In this document: positions 1 to 5,343 of the stretch, in pieces
How positions within the stretch are numbered: position 1 is the first letter of the stretch
Layout of the letters: each line of letters begins with the position of its first letter
Origin: Clostridium sp. CAG:1024
GTDB taxonomy: Bacteria; Bacillota; Clostridia; Christensenellales; CAG-138
Length of the DNA: 5,421 nucleotides
Assembly (NCBI GenBank): GCA_000432015.1
Contig: HF985437.1
Span: forward strand, 1 to 5,421
Direction: 5' to 3'
Position numbers and translations under genes: made by a program
The notes under the pieces: generated by a model
What the model was told of the DNA's origin: nothing
The model's database searches: none
The model's input: only the letters and a program-made list of their open reading frames with translations

Positions 1-408
1 GAATGTCCCGCGCCCTTTCCCGGCATTCCTCGGCTGCTCTCCGCGCTGCGCGATCGCGGCCTCCCGCTCGGCCTCATCTCCGGCCGCTGCCGTGAAACGC
101 TCGACATCACGCTGCGGCAGTTCGGCCTTGCAGCCTGCTTTTCCTATATCGGTGCGGGCGATCCCACACACGAGGTCAAGGATCTGCGTGCGAAGGAAGC
201 GCTGCTTCAATTCGGACTGACGCCCGCCGACGCGGTCTATGTTGGTGATATGACGTCCGACGTCCGCTTCGCAAAACGTCTCGGCATGCGTGCGGTCGCG
301 GTCAGTTACGCCTCCTATTCCGGCCGGGAAGCACTGCGTGAAGCCGGTCCCGATGCACTTTGCGACTCCGTGGACGAGCTGGAGCACACGCTGCTTTCCA
401 TGCTGTAG
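1..408 (+). CDS. HAD-superfamily hydrolase, phosphoglycolate phosphatase-like (5' end outside window)
   Basis: Frame 1 is open from the first base to a TAG at 406-408, giving the last 135 residues of a protein. Three HAD signatures are visible. Motif II is the serine in GLISGR (fragment residue 27). A lysine that could serve motif III is at about 60 or 65. Motif IV is the acidic pair in VYVGDMTSD (D83 and D87), which holds the magnesium ion. The motif IV segment continues into RFAKRLGMRAVAV, typical of Gph/PpaX-type phosphatases that hydrolyse small phosphate esters in the cytoplasm. The nucleophile motif DxDxT and most of the cap domain lie upstream of the window, so the substrate cannot be inferred. 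Phosphoglycolate or pyrophosphate are possible by family, as are other phosphomonoesters. The fold assignment is firm and the subfamily is not. Confidence 0.88.
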   Translation, partial: ECPAPFPGIPRLLSALRDRGLPLGLISGRCRETLDITLRQFGLAACFSYIGAGDPTHEVKDLRAKEALLQFGLTPADAVYVGDMTSDVRFAKRLGMRAVAVSYASYSGREALREAGPDALCDSVDELEHTLLSML

Positions 409-461
409 CCGCGACTTTTGGCTCCTTTTCTTCTGGAAATTTCTTGTAATCCGGCCTTTTT

Positions 462-491
462 GCGATATTTTTACAAAAATCGCTTTCTTTT
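462..491 (+). terminator. candidate intrinsic terminator after the HAD gene
   Basis: GCGA at 462-465 pairs with TCGC at 480-483, and a T-run (468-472) pairs with an A-run (475-479) across a tiny loop, with two unpaired bases in the left arm. TTTCTTTT follows at 484-491. The stem is AT-rich and slightly bulged, so this is only a plausible terminator, 53 bases after the HAD stop. Confidence 0.35.
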
Positions 492-512
492 CCTATACGA
501 ATGGTTTATACT
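484..512 (+). promoter_or_regulatory. candidate sigma-A promoter for the SH3b protein gene
   Basis: TATACT at 507-512 is a good -10 box. The best -35 candidate is a weak TTTCTT at 484-489 with a 17-base spacer, so the promoter would rely mainly on the -10. A start near 519 would give a leader of about 68 bases. That leader holds a short inverted repeat, CGTC-AA-GACG (530-539), possibly an operator or a chance palindrome. Confidence 0.35.
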
Positions 513-586
513 ACATCTTGTATATGTGTCGTCAAGACGGCACGACTATGTAGTAGTTGGCCTTTGGCTTCGGTTTGAGGGGGAAC

Positions 587-1453
587 ATGAACGCATCGAG
601 AAGCAAGCGACGGATACGCCTGACGCCCTTTGGCTATCTTGTCCTTTCGGCTTTCATCGCCGCATTGCTCGGCAGCGTGTATCTGATCGCACGCGCGGCG
701 GGCGGGGCTTCGCTTACCCCGCGCGGGCAGATCACCGGCTCCGGCAACCCGCTGAACGTTCCCGATCCGAACGCTTCGCCGGACTCCTCCGTTGTGGACG
801 ACGCGCTGAACGGACTGGTGAGCGGCGCACTGGCGGACACGGAGATCGCGACGCCGACCCCGGTCCCGACCCCCGTGCCGACGCCGACCATCTACATCAC
901 GCCTGTACCGGATCCCACAGTTTCGCCGACGCCGTCACCCACGCCTGCCAGCGTGAGCCGCACGCCGAGCCCGGCGGAGGTCGCGGGCGCAGTCGACGGA
1001 AAGTTGTCCACGGGCGGCGTCAACCTCCGTGCAGGTCCCTCGACCAACGATAACATCATCGGCACGGACTTTGCCAAAGGAACGAAGGTCAAAGTCTATG
1101 CCCTCGAAAACGACTATTATTTCGTGCAGATCGTAGCCAAAGAGCGCTACGGCTACATTTCCTCGAAATTTGTGAGCGTTGCGGGCTTCACGCCGCAGCC
1201 TGTCGCGACCGCGGAACCGCCTGCGGGAGCAATCGGCGGACGCATACGCGCGTCCAAAGCCATGCTGCGCAACGGCCCCGGTACGGATTACGGCGCGATC
1301 GACCAATATGTGAAAGGCGATCCCGTATACGTTTTCTTCAAATCGGGCGACTGGTACTATGTGCAAATGGCGCTGACCGGTGAAAAGGGCTACATGAAAG
1401 CAGATTTCATCACGGTCGAAGCCGACATCCCGTCCGGCACGCCTATTCCGTAA
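587..1453 (+). CDS. membrane-anchored protein with two bacterial SH3 (SH3b) domains
   Basis: The protein has 288 residues. The ATG at 587 is chosen because GAGGGGG at 577-583 lies just before it. The frame could extend to a TTG at 557, but that start has no good ribosome binding site. The N-terminus is basic (RSKRRIR), followed by one hydrophobic helix at about 15-35, so the rest should lie outside the membrane. Residues 36-88 are low-complexity, and 89-130 form a Thr/Pro/Val linker (PTPVPTPVPTPT and similar) of the wall-spanning kind. Two SH3b repeats follow. The first, at about 139-198, has VNLRAGPST and ends GYISSKFVSV. The second, at about 219-277, has AMLRNGPGTDYG and ends GYMKADFITV. 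SH3b domains usually bind peptidoglycan or wall peptides. No hydrolase or peptidase domain is present, so a structural, sensing or scaffold role in the envelope is an inference. A strong terminator follows. Confidence 0.85.
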   Translation: MNASRSKRRIRLTPFGYLVLSAFIAALLGSVYLIARAAGGASLTPRGQITGSGNPLNVPDPNASPDSSVVDDALNGLVSGALADTEIATPTPVPTPVPTPTIYITPVPDPTVSPTPSPTPASVSRTPSPAEVAGAVDGKLSTGGVNLRAGPSTNDNIIGTDFAKGTKVKVYALENDYYFVQIVAKERYGYISSKFVSVAGFTPQPVATAEPPAGAIGGRIRASKAMLRNGPGTDYGAIDQYVKGDPVYVFFKSGDWYYVQMALTGEKGYMKADFITVEADIPSGTPIP

Positions 1454-1485
1454 AGCGGTGCGTTCCGAACGGCAAGCGTAAATGC

Positions 1486-1524
1486 AAAAGGGTATGCATC
1501 AAAGCGGTGCATATCCTTTTTTTT
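1486..1524 (+). terminator. strong intrinsic terminator after the SH3b protein gene
   Basis: The left arm (1486-1500, AAAAGGGTATGCATC) pairs with the right arm (1506-1520) across the loop AAAGC. This makes a 15-bp stem with two G-U pairs. An unbroken run of eight T (1517-1524) covers the end of the right arm and the tail. It lies 32 bases after the stop at 1453. The A-run at its left edge could also allow some termination from the other strand, but no minus-strand gene needs it. Confidence 0.9.
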
Positions 1525-1611
1525 GTGTCTGCCGCAAATGCGTTCGCTGTGCGTCCGTCTCCGCGCAGCGCCCGCAGCGTCTTTCTTTCTGCTGCCGCTG
1601 CCACACGTTTG

Positions 1612-1672
1612 ACGACACGCCGTGCATGCTGCCGACCGGCGGCGTTCACCGCATTGCAAGCACGACACGCCG
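1612..1672. repeat. 11-bp direct repeat pair in the permease leader
   Basis: ACGACACGCCG occurs at 1612-1622 and again at 1662-1672, exactly 50 bases apart (about five helical turns). Both copies lie in the GC-rich, apparently noncoding stretch between the terminator at 1524 and the permease start at 1723. Same-face spacing would suit two sites for one regulator, but in GC-rich DNA this could be chance. No convincing promoter was found in this stretch. Confidence 0.35.
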
Positions 1673-1722
1673 CGATCGTGGTCATACTTGACAGAAATTC
1701 CCGCTTTGAAAGGAGCAGTGAC

Positions 1723-3189
1723 ATGTCTAAGGCTGCTAAGAAAAACATCTATCTGGCGATTGCTATGTTGGTCGTATTTGCATTCCGGCTCATCCCGCCC
1801 TCGGGCTCTCTGACCGCGGAAGGACTGGCTGTGCTCGGCATCTTCTTTGGTTCGCTGCTCATGTGGATCACGATCTCCATTGACTGGCCGAGCCTCATTA
1901 CCATTTTTCTGATCGGCTTTTTGCCGAGCTTCGGCTTTGGAAAGACCTTCCAGGGCGCGTTCGGCAATTCCACCGTCGCGTTCCTGATCTTCACGTTCAT
2001 GCTGGTCTATCCGCTGTCCAAGACGAACTTTGTGCGCCGCTGTACCATCGCCTTCATCACGAACCGCATCGCGCGCAAAGGGCCCTGGTATTTTACCTGT
2101 TTCCTGCTGGCCGCAGTCACCTTTATGGGACTGTTTATCTCGCCCTCCGTGCTCTTTGTCGCATTTCTCCCCTTCCTGCTCGACATTCTGGATGTTCTCG
2201 GCATTGAAAAGGGCGGAAAGTCCGGCAACATGCTCATGATGGGCTGCGCGTTTGCAATCAGTCTCTCCTCCGGAATGACCATGATCGGCCACGTTTGGCC
2301 AACGCTCGCGGTCGGCTTCTACAAGGGCGCGACGGGTTCCGACATTTCCCAATTTCAGTACATGGCATGGGGCATCCCGACAGGGCTCCTTCTGCTCGTC
2401 CTTCTACTGCTCGTTTTCCGATTCCTTTATCGTCCCGACGACATTCGCCAGATCGATCCGGAGAAATGCCTGGCTTTGCGCGGCACCGTGCCGCCTGCGG
2501 ATCGCAAGGAGAGGATCATCCTCTTCGCGATGATCCTCACCGTCTGTCTCTGGGTGCTGCCGAGTCTGTTCAAAAACATCCTGCCCGATGTCTACAAGGC
2601 AATCAACGGCTGGACGACCGCAATGCCGCCACTCGTCGGCTGTCTGATCCTCTTCATCTGTCTCGACAAAGGCGAGCGCATCATGAACTTCTCGGAGGCG
2701 GCCTCAAAGGGCGTCATGTGGGCGTCCATCCTGATGACTGCCGCAGCAACAATGCTCGGTTCCTGTCTGACGAGCGAGGCGACCGGTATCTCCGCGTGGC
2801 TCAGCGAAACGCTTTCTCCCGTCACCTCGGGTCTGCCGGTCATGGCGCTCATCGTGTTTTTTGCCGCATGGGCGATCCTTGAAACGAACGTTTCTTCAAA
2901 CATCGTCACGACGAACGTTGTCTGCTCCGTGGCGCTCGCCGTCTTTCTGGCGCTTCCCGCCGGTACGGTCAATATGGCCGCGGGGCTCAGCATCGTCGGC
3001 ATGTGCGCTGCGATCTGCAACATGACGCCCGCGGGGCAGTCCACGATCAATACGGTCGCCATCGGCTCCGGCTGGACGACGCCGAAGGATATGTTCGTCT
3101 GGGGCGGCGTGTTCGCCCTGCTCGCCGTGATCGTGATTAGTTTCGTCGGCTACCCGCTCGGCGCGTTCTTTATGGCGGGCATGCAATAA
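1723..3189 (+). CDS. SLC13/DASS-type (divalent anion:Na+ symporter family) permease
   Basis: The protein has 488 residues, about the usual DASS length. The ATG at 1723 follows AGGAG (1711-1715) by 7 bases. The frame is open back to 1507, but that part is Arg/Ser-rich and lacks a ribosome binding site. Hydrophobic segments span the chain with a soluble loop at about 236-264, giving two halves as expected for this fold. Family-like stretches include FGNSTVAFLIFTFMLVYPLSKT (from about residue 80), FISPSVLFVAFLPF (138-151), ETNVSSNIVTTNV (387-399) and a C-terminal MTPAGQSTINTVAIGSGWTT with a following GG. In classical members the two halves carry SNT motifs that bind sodium and carboxylate. Here the first reads SPS (140-142) and the second SSNIVT (391-396). 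This is an inner-membrane transporter, probably of dicarboxylates or other anions, but the substrate and coupling ion are open. It appears to be a single-gene unit. Confidence 0.82.
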   Translation: MSKAAKKNIYLAIAMLVVFAFRLIPPSGSLTAEGLAVLGIFFGSLLMWITISIDWPSLITIFLIGFLPSFGFGKTFQGAFGNSTVAFLIFTFMLVYPLSKTNFVRRCTIAFITNRIARKGPWYFTCFLLAAVTFMGLFISPSVLFVAFLPFLLDILDVLGIEKGGKSGNMLMMGCAFAISLSSGMTMIGHVWPTLAVGFYKGATGSDISQFQYMAWGIPTGLLLLVLLLLVFRFLYRPDDIRQIDPEKCLALRGTVPPADRKERIILFAMILTVCLWVLPSLFKNILPDVYKAINGWTTAMPPLVGCLILFICLDKGERIMNFSEAASKGVMWASILMTAAATMLGSCLTSEATGISAWLSETLSPVTSGLPVMALIVFFAAWAILETNVSSNIVTTNVVCSVALAVFLALPAGTVNMAAGLSIVGMCAAICNMTPAGQSTINTVAIGSGWTTPKDMFVWGGVFALLAVIVISFVGYPLGAFFMAGMQ

Positions 3190-3381
3190 AAGCGAAAATA
3201 TGCGGCTGACGCTGCATTTCTCCGACCGCTCTACTCCATCTGCGCCGCCGGTCTCCGCGAGGGCGTTGCCGTTGAGTACGTTTCCTGCGAGCCGACGGAG
3301 AATCTGAAAGAGCTGTTTCCAGAGGAGTACGGTGAGGATGATGATTCTTTTGAGGAGGAAGAAGAAACGGAGCAGGCATAA
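3190..3381 (+). pseudogene. 3' remnant of an unidentified gene with an acidic C-terminus
   Basis: Right after the permease TAA (3187-3189), in the same frame, 63 codons stay open to a TAA at 3379-3381 and contain no ATG, GTG or TTG. The translation looks protein-like: an alternating hydrophobic/charged part (PLYSICAAGLREGVAVEYVS), then ENLKELFPEEYG, then a tail of Asp/Glu ending ETEQA. This suggests the C-terminal end of a real protein whose 5' part was lost, perhaps by recombination at this spot. I do not recognise the family. Alternatives are a chance open frame, or expression as a read-through extension of the permease, for which nothing specific is seen. The GAGGAGG inside the Glu codons at 3351-3357 resembles a ribosome binding site but has no suitable start after it. 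Confidence 0.5.
3200..3223 (+). terminator. candidate terminator after the permease
   Basis: ATGCGGC (3200-3206) pairs with GCTGCAT (3211-3217) across the loop TGAC, 7 bp with one G-U pair. It is preceded by AAAAT and followed by TTCTCC. It sits 11 bases after the permease stop, the right place for a terminator, but the U-tract is short and broken. Confidence 0.35.
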
Positions 3382-3392
3382 ACCTGCTCCGT
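3357..3392 (-). terminator. GC-rich hairpin, likely terminator of the small minus-strand gene
   Basis: ACGGAGCAGG (3367-3376) and CCTGCTCCGT (3383-3392) form a perfect 10-bp stem with a 6-base loop. Read on the minus strand, the hairpin begins 18 bases after the orphan gene stop and is followed by TTCTTCTTCC, a U-rich though interrupted tract. On the plus strand it overlaps the stop codon of the gene remnant and has no U-tract. Its main job is therefore probably on the minus strand, where it would also keep that transcript out of the permease. Confidence 0.6.
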
Positions 3393-3410
3393 ACATAGGA
3401 AAATTGTGTT

Positions 3411-3704
3411 TTACGGCTTTATAAGCGTATCAACGAAGTCTTCAAGTTCCTTAATGAAGAGTTTGATTTCACAAGTGTTGGATGTTTCATCTCGAAGAAC
3501 ATGCTCCCATTTAAACAAGAATTCTTCAACAGAACGGAAATCTGCGTTTTGCCATAATGGGGCAATTGCAATCAGTGCAGCATCAAAGGGTGCAGATTCG
3601 AAATGGTCGGCATCAATATAGCCACCCATACCAGAACGTTCGCACGAAAACACTTTACGAACAATCATTTCCAGCTCTATGGCTGAACCGTGGTCAATTC
3701 TCAC
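3411..3704 (-). CDS. small acidic hypothetical protein (97 aa)
   Basis: The start is the GTG at 3704-3702. It is preceded by AAGGAGGTG (3720-3712), almost the full anti-16S complement, about 9 bases upstream, so translation is credible. I do not recognise the family. The 97-residue product is strongly acidic (roughly 19 Asp/Glu to 10 Lys/Arg) with no signal peptide or membrane helix, so it is probably cytosolic. Visible features are a SGMGGYIDADHFESAPFDAALI segment with many small and aromatic residues (about 24-45), and a C-terminal half (about 58-93) likely to be helical, with EEFLFKWEHVL and IKELEDFVDTLI. Size, charge and isolated placement recall orphan immunity-type proteins, but that is only a guess and no toxin gene is adjacent. 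The gene and its surroundings are clearly more AT-rich than the flanking genes, a sign of possible transfer. Confidence 0.7.
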   Translation of the reverse strand: MRIDHGSAIELEMIVRKVFSCERSGMGGYIDADHFESAPFDAALIAIAPLWQNADFRSVEEFLFKWEHVLRDETSNTCEIKLFIKELEDFVDTLIKP

Positions 3705-3730
3705 TTTCTCTCACCTCCTTTACTGTATTT

Positions 3731-3759
3731 ATTATACATTATTTGGTGTCCCATAAAAA
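3731..3759 (-). promoter_or_regulatory. promoter of the small acidic protein gene
   Basis: On the minus strand a perfect TATAAT (3736-3731) lies about 11 bases upstream of the ribosome binding site. The -35 element would be TTTTTA (3759-3754) with a 17-base spacer, matching the consensus in only about three positions. The perfect -10 makes this a likely promoter with a very short leader. Confidence 0.55.
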
Positions 3760-3765
3760 GGACAC
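3746..3765. promoter_or_regulatory. inverted repeat over the -35 region, possible operator
   Basis: GTGTCC (3746-3751) and GGACAC (3760-3765) are perfect inverted half-sites around an 8-base AT-rich centre. Allowing one extra G, the symmetry extends to TTTG/CAAA on the outside. The repeat straddles the predicted -35 box of the small minus-strand gene, so a bound protein could block or help RNA polymerase. It lacks a U-tract on either strand, which argues against a terminator. Confidence 0.4.
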
Positions 3766-3778
3766 AAAGCGGTGAGGC

Positions 3779-3815
3779 AAAAAAAGTGGATGTAACCGAA
3801 CTTCGTTACATCCAC
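3779..3815 (-). terminator. intrinsic terminator of the initiator tRNA gene
   Basis: GTGGATGTAAC (3786-3796) and GTTACATCCAC (3805-3815) form a perfect 11-bp stem with an 8-base loop. On the minus strand seven T (3785-3779) follow immediately. The hairpin starts 7 bases past the CCA end of the tRNA. Confidence 0.92.
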
Positions 3816-3821
3816 TCGATC

Positions 3822-3897
<76 letters not shown>

Positions 3898-3935
3898 ACA
3901 TGCCGCGAATCGGCTGTTCCGATGCGCTACGCAGT

Positions 3936-3964
3936 AGTATATCATGCGTGCGCTGCATTGTCAA
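3936..3964 (-). promoter_or_regulatory. sigma-A promoter of the initiator tRNA gene
   Basis: On the minus strand a perfect TTGACA (3964-3959) is separated by 17 bases from TATACT (3941-3936). Transcription would start near 3929, leaving about 30 bases of 5' leader before the mature tRNA end at 3897. The near-consensus strength suits a highly expressed stable RNA. The -35 box begins only 40 bases after the dapF stop. Confidence 0.9.
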
Positions 3965-4003
3965 GCGATTCGCGAGATCGATTTTTATCATTTCTTGCCG
4001 CAC

Positions 4004-4825
4004 TCAAAATTCGCCCGTGCAAACGACCGCTGCGGGTCCCGTCATATAGACGTGATCGTCCTCCGCCCAGTCGATGTGCAGCGTTCCGAGTGCGATCCGC
4101 ACGTCCACGCTGCGTCCTGTCTTTCCGTTCAGCACGCAGGCAACCGCCGTACTCGACGCGCCCGTGCCGCAGCAAAGCGTTCTGCCGCAGCCGCGCTCCC
4201 ATGTACGCATCTCGACCGTGTTCTCATCAATCACATGCACAAAGTTCACGTTCGTGCGCCGCGGGAACACGGGCGCGTGCTCGATCGCATTGCCGAGTGC
4301 CGAAATATCGATCGCTCCAAGGTCATCGACAAACACCATGGTATGCGGTACGCCGACCAAAACGCTCGTGAACCGCAGTTCTTTATCAAGCACCGAAATC
4401 GGACGATCGATACAGCGCCCCTCTCCCTCGACAGGGATCTCCCCGCACTCCAGGAACGGCTTTCCCATGTCCACGCGCACCTGCTCCGCCACGCCATCCT
4501 TCACCAGCAGTTCCGGACGCATGACGCCCGCAAGCGTTTCCACAGACATCTGTGTTTTCTTCACAATGCCCTGCTCATAGACATACTTTGCGAAGCAGCG
4601 GATCCCGTTGCCGCACATTTCGGCTTCACTGCCGTCGCTGTTGATAATGCGCATCCGGATATCCGCAGCGTCGCTGTTCTCGACTACAAGAATCCCATCC
4701 GCGCCAACGCCCGTGTGCCTTGCGCATTCTTTGACAGCCATGGCGCCGTAATCGATATTCGCAAGCTCCCTCCCGTCGATCACGAGAAAATCGTTGCCCA
4801 ATCCGTGCATTTTCGTAAATCGCAT
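4004..4825 (-). CDS. dapF: diaminopimelate epimerase
   Basis: This cytoplasmic enzyme converts LL-2,6-diaminopimelate to the meso form, the step feeding both lysine synthesis and meso-DAP-type peptidoglycan. The 273-residue length is normal for DapF. The N-terminus MRFTKMHGLGNDFLVID is the family hallmark. The two catalytic cysteines of the cofactor-free two-base mechanism are C71 in EMCGNGIRCFAKY and C219 in CCGTGASSTA. Conserved substrate-binding stretches include GADGILVVE (41-49), VGVPHTMVFVDD (157-168) and ERGCGRT (210-216). The ATG at 4825 has GGAG 7 bases upstream. The gene follows the ModE-like regulator after 24 bases and is probably co-transcribed with it. No clear terminator lies between its stop and the tRNA promoter, so some read-through into the tRNA is possible. 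All key residues are present. Confidence 0.97.
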   Translation of the reverse strand: MRFTKMHGLGNDFLVIDGRELANIDYGAMAVKECARHTGVGADGILVVENSDAADIRMRIINSDGSEAEMCGNGIRCFAKYVYEQGIVKKTQMSVETLAGVMRPELLVKDGVAEQVRVDMGKPFLECGEIPVEGEGRCIDRPISVLDKELRFTSVLVGVPHTMVFVDDLGAIDISALGNAIEHAPVFPRRTNVNFVHVIDENTVEMRTWERGCGRTLCCGTGASSTAVACVLNGKTGRSVDVRIALGTLHIDWAEDDHVYMTGPAAVVCTGEF

Positions 4826-4849
4826 AACCGTGCTCCTTTCGGTCCAATC

Positions 4850-5197
4850 CTATCCGATGATCTCAAGAAACGCCTCGTCCGCATAGCCGCGGACCGCTTC
4901 CTCAAAATTACGGAATCGTTCGAGAAAATCACGCGCCTGCGGGGTGAGCTCCGCACCGCCGCCGCCCCGTCCGCCGGTTGTCGACGTCAACAGCGGAAAA
5001 CCGAGGCTTTGCTCTGCCGTCTTGATCACCCGCCACGCCTTGCTGTACGCCATCTCCATGGAAATGGTGGCCTGCCGGAGCGACTTGAATTCGTCCACGC
5101 GTTCAAGCAGCTCCGCAATGCCGGGGCCAAAGCATTTGTCCTCGCCGTAAATGCGCAGCGTCAGGGTGTAGTGCAGTTGCTTCTTTTGCTTATTCAT
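4850..5197 (-). CDS. ModE-type winged-helix transcriptional regulator, DNA-binding domain only
   Basis: The protein has 115 residues. FGPGIAELLERVDEFKSL (23-40), then RQATISMEMAYSKAWRVIKTAE (41-62) and LGFPLL (65-70), form the LysR-like helix-turn-helix of the ModE N-terminal family. TGGRGGGGAELT (74-85) is the characteristic glycine-rich wing, followed by a C-terminal helix likely to dimerise. Full-length proteobacterial ModE has about 260 residues with C-terminal molybdate-binding domains. These are absent, so molybdate sensing cannot be assumed. Short ModE-like proteins of this type are common, and their ligands are often unknown. The ATG at 5197 has only GGGG (5207-5204) as a weak ribosome binding site, so expression may be low. 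It sits first in an apparent operon with dapF, and its promoter overlaps a ModE-box-like repeat, suggesting autoregulation. Confidence 0.88.
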   Translation of the reverse strand: MNKQKKQLHYTLTLRIYGEDKCFGPGIAELLERVDEFKSLRQATISMEMAYSKAWRVIKTAEQSLGFPLLTSTTGGRGGGGAELTPQARDFLERFRNFEEAVRGYADEAFLEIIG

Positions 5198-5226
5198 GAC
5201 CGACCCCGCTTTATTTCAAATTTTGC

Positions 5227-5247
5227 TTATATAGAATAAGTATATCA
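5227..5247. promoter_or_regulatory. ModE-box-like inverted repeat, possible autoregulatory operator
   Basis: TTATATA (5227-5233) and TATATCA (5241-5247) are separated by 7 bases, with ATATA/TATAT as exact inverted halves. Proteobacterial ModE sites are described as inverted TATATA-type halves with a spacer of similar length, so the resemblance is real, though AT-rich promoters yield such palindromes by chance. The site covers the -10 box and likely start of the regulator operon, a position suited to repression. Confidence 0.45.
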
Positions 5248-5267
5248 CAGCGCCGCCGCTGCGAAAA
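5239..5267 (-). promoter_or_regulatory. promoter of the regulator-dapF operon
   Basis: On the minus strand TATACT (5244-5239) is preceded directly by TGA, an extended -10. The -35 candidate is TTTTCG (5267-5262) at 17 bases, a weak match. The predicted leader to the ATG at 5197 is about 35 bases. The extended -10 could compensate for the poor -35. Confidence 0.6.
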
Positions 5268-5307
5268 GCCCAACGGGCAATTTCACATGAATGCCACAAG
5301 ACTGCCG

Positions 5308-5337
5308 TTGACGAACGCCCTGCATATCTACTATGCT
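5308..5337 (+). promoter_or_regulatory. candidate divergent promoter for the right-edge gene
   Basis: TTGACG (5308-5313) and TATGCT (5332-5337) are separated by 18 bases. A start 6-7 bases beyond the -10 would fall at about 5344, on the ATG itself. The match is moderate. If translation starts at 5287 instead, this element would lie inside the gene and be spurious. Confidence 0.4.
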
Positions 5338-5343
5338 ATATCT

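Noticed and set aside
1688..1693. Perfect TTGACA upstream of the permease
   Set aside because: Seventeen bases downstream lies the ribosome binding site itself, with no -10 box, so it cannot promote this gene in the usual way.
1507..1722. Extended N-terminus of the permease frame beginning at 1507
   Set aside because: The extra 72 residues are Arg/Ser/Ala-rich, begin inside the preceding terminator and lack a ribosome binding site. The ATG at 1723 has AGGAG at ideal spacing and a typical N-terminus.
1390..2352. Long minus-strand open frame opposite the permease
   Set aside because: It runs across the SH3b gene end, a strong terminator and the permease. The composition is Arg/Glu/Gly-rich, like other antisense shadows here.
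3406..3775. Small plus-strand frames across the AT-rich patch
   Set aside because: They lack ribosome binding sites and oppose the 97-residue gene, whose near-perfect Shine-Dalgarno and TATAAT promoter make the minus strand the coding one.
3966..3980. CGAT-N7-ATCG hairpin followed by T-rich DNA on the plus strand
   Set aside because: There is no plus-strand gene to terminate here, and on the minus strand it lacks a U-tract, so it is not a credible dapF terminator.
3944..5239. Long plus-strand open frame of 431 codons opposite the tRNA, dapF and the regulator
   Set aside because: It is antisense to a tRNA and to two clearly recognised proteins, is rich in Arg/His/Ala, and arises from GC-biased third positions of the genes on the other strand.
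5268..5278. GCCC-AAC-GGGC hairpin upstream of the regulator promoter
   Set aside because: It is only a 4-bp stem with a short T-run on the minus strand, too weak to call a terminator and without a known gene ending there.
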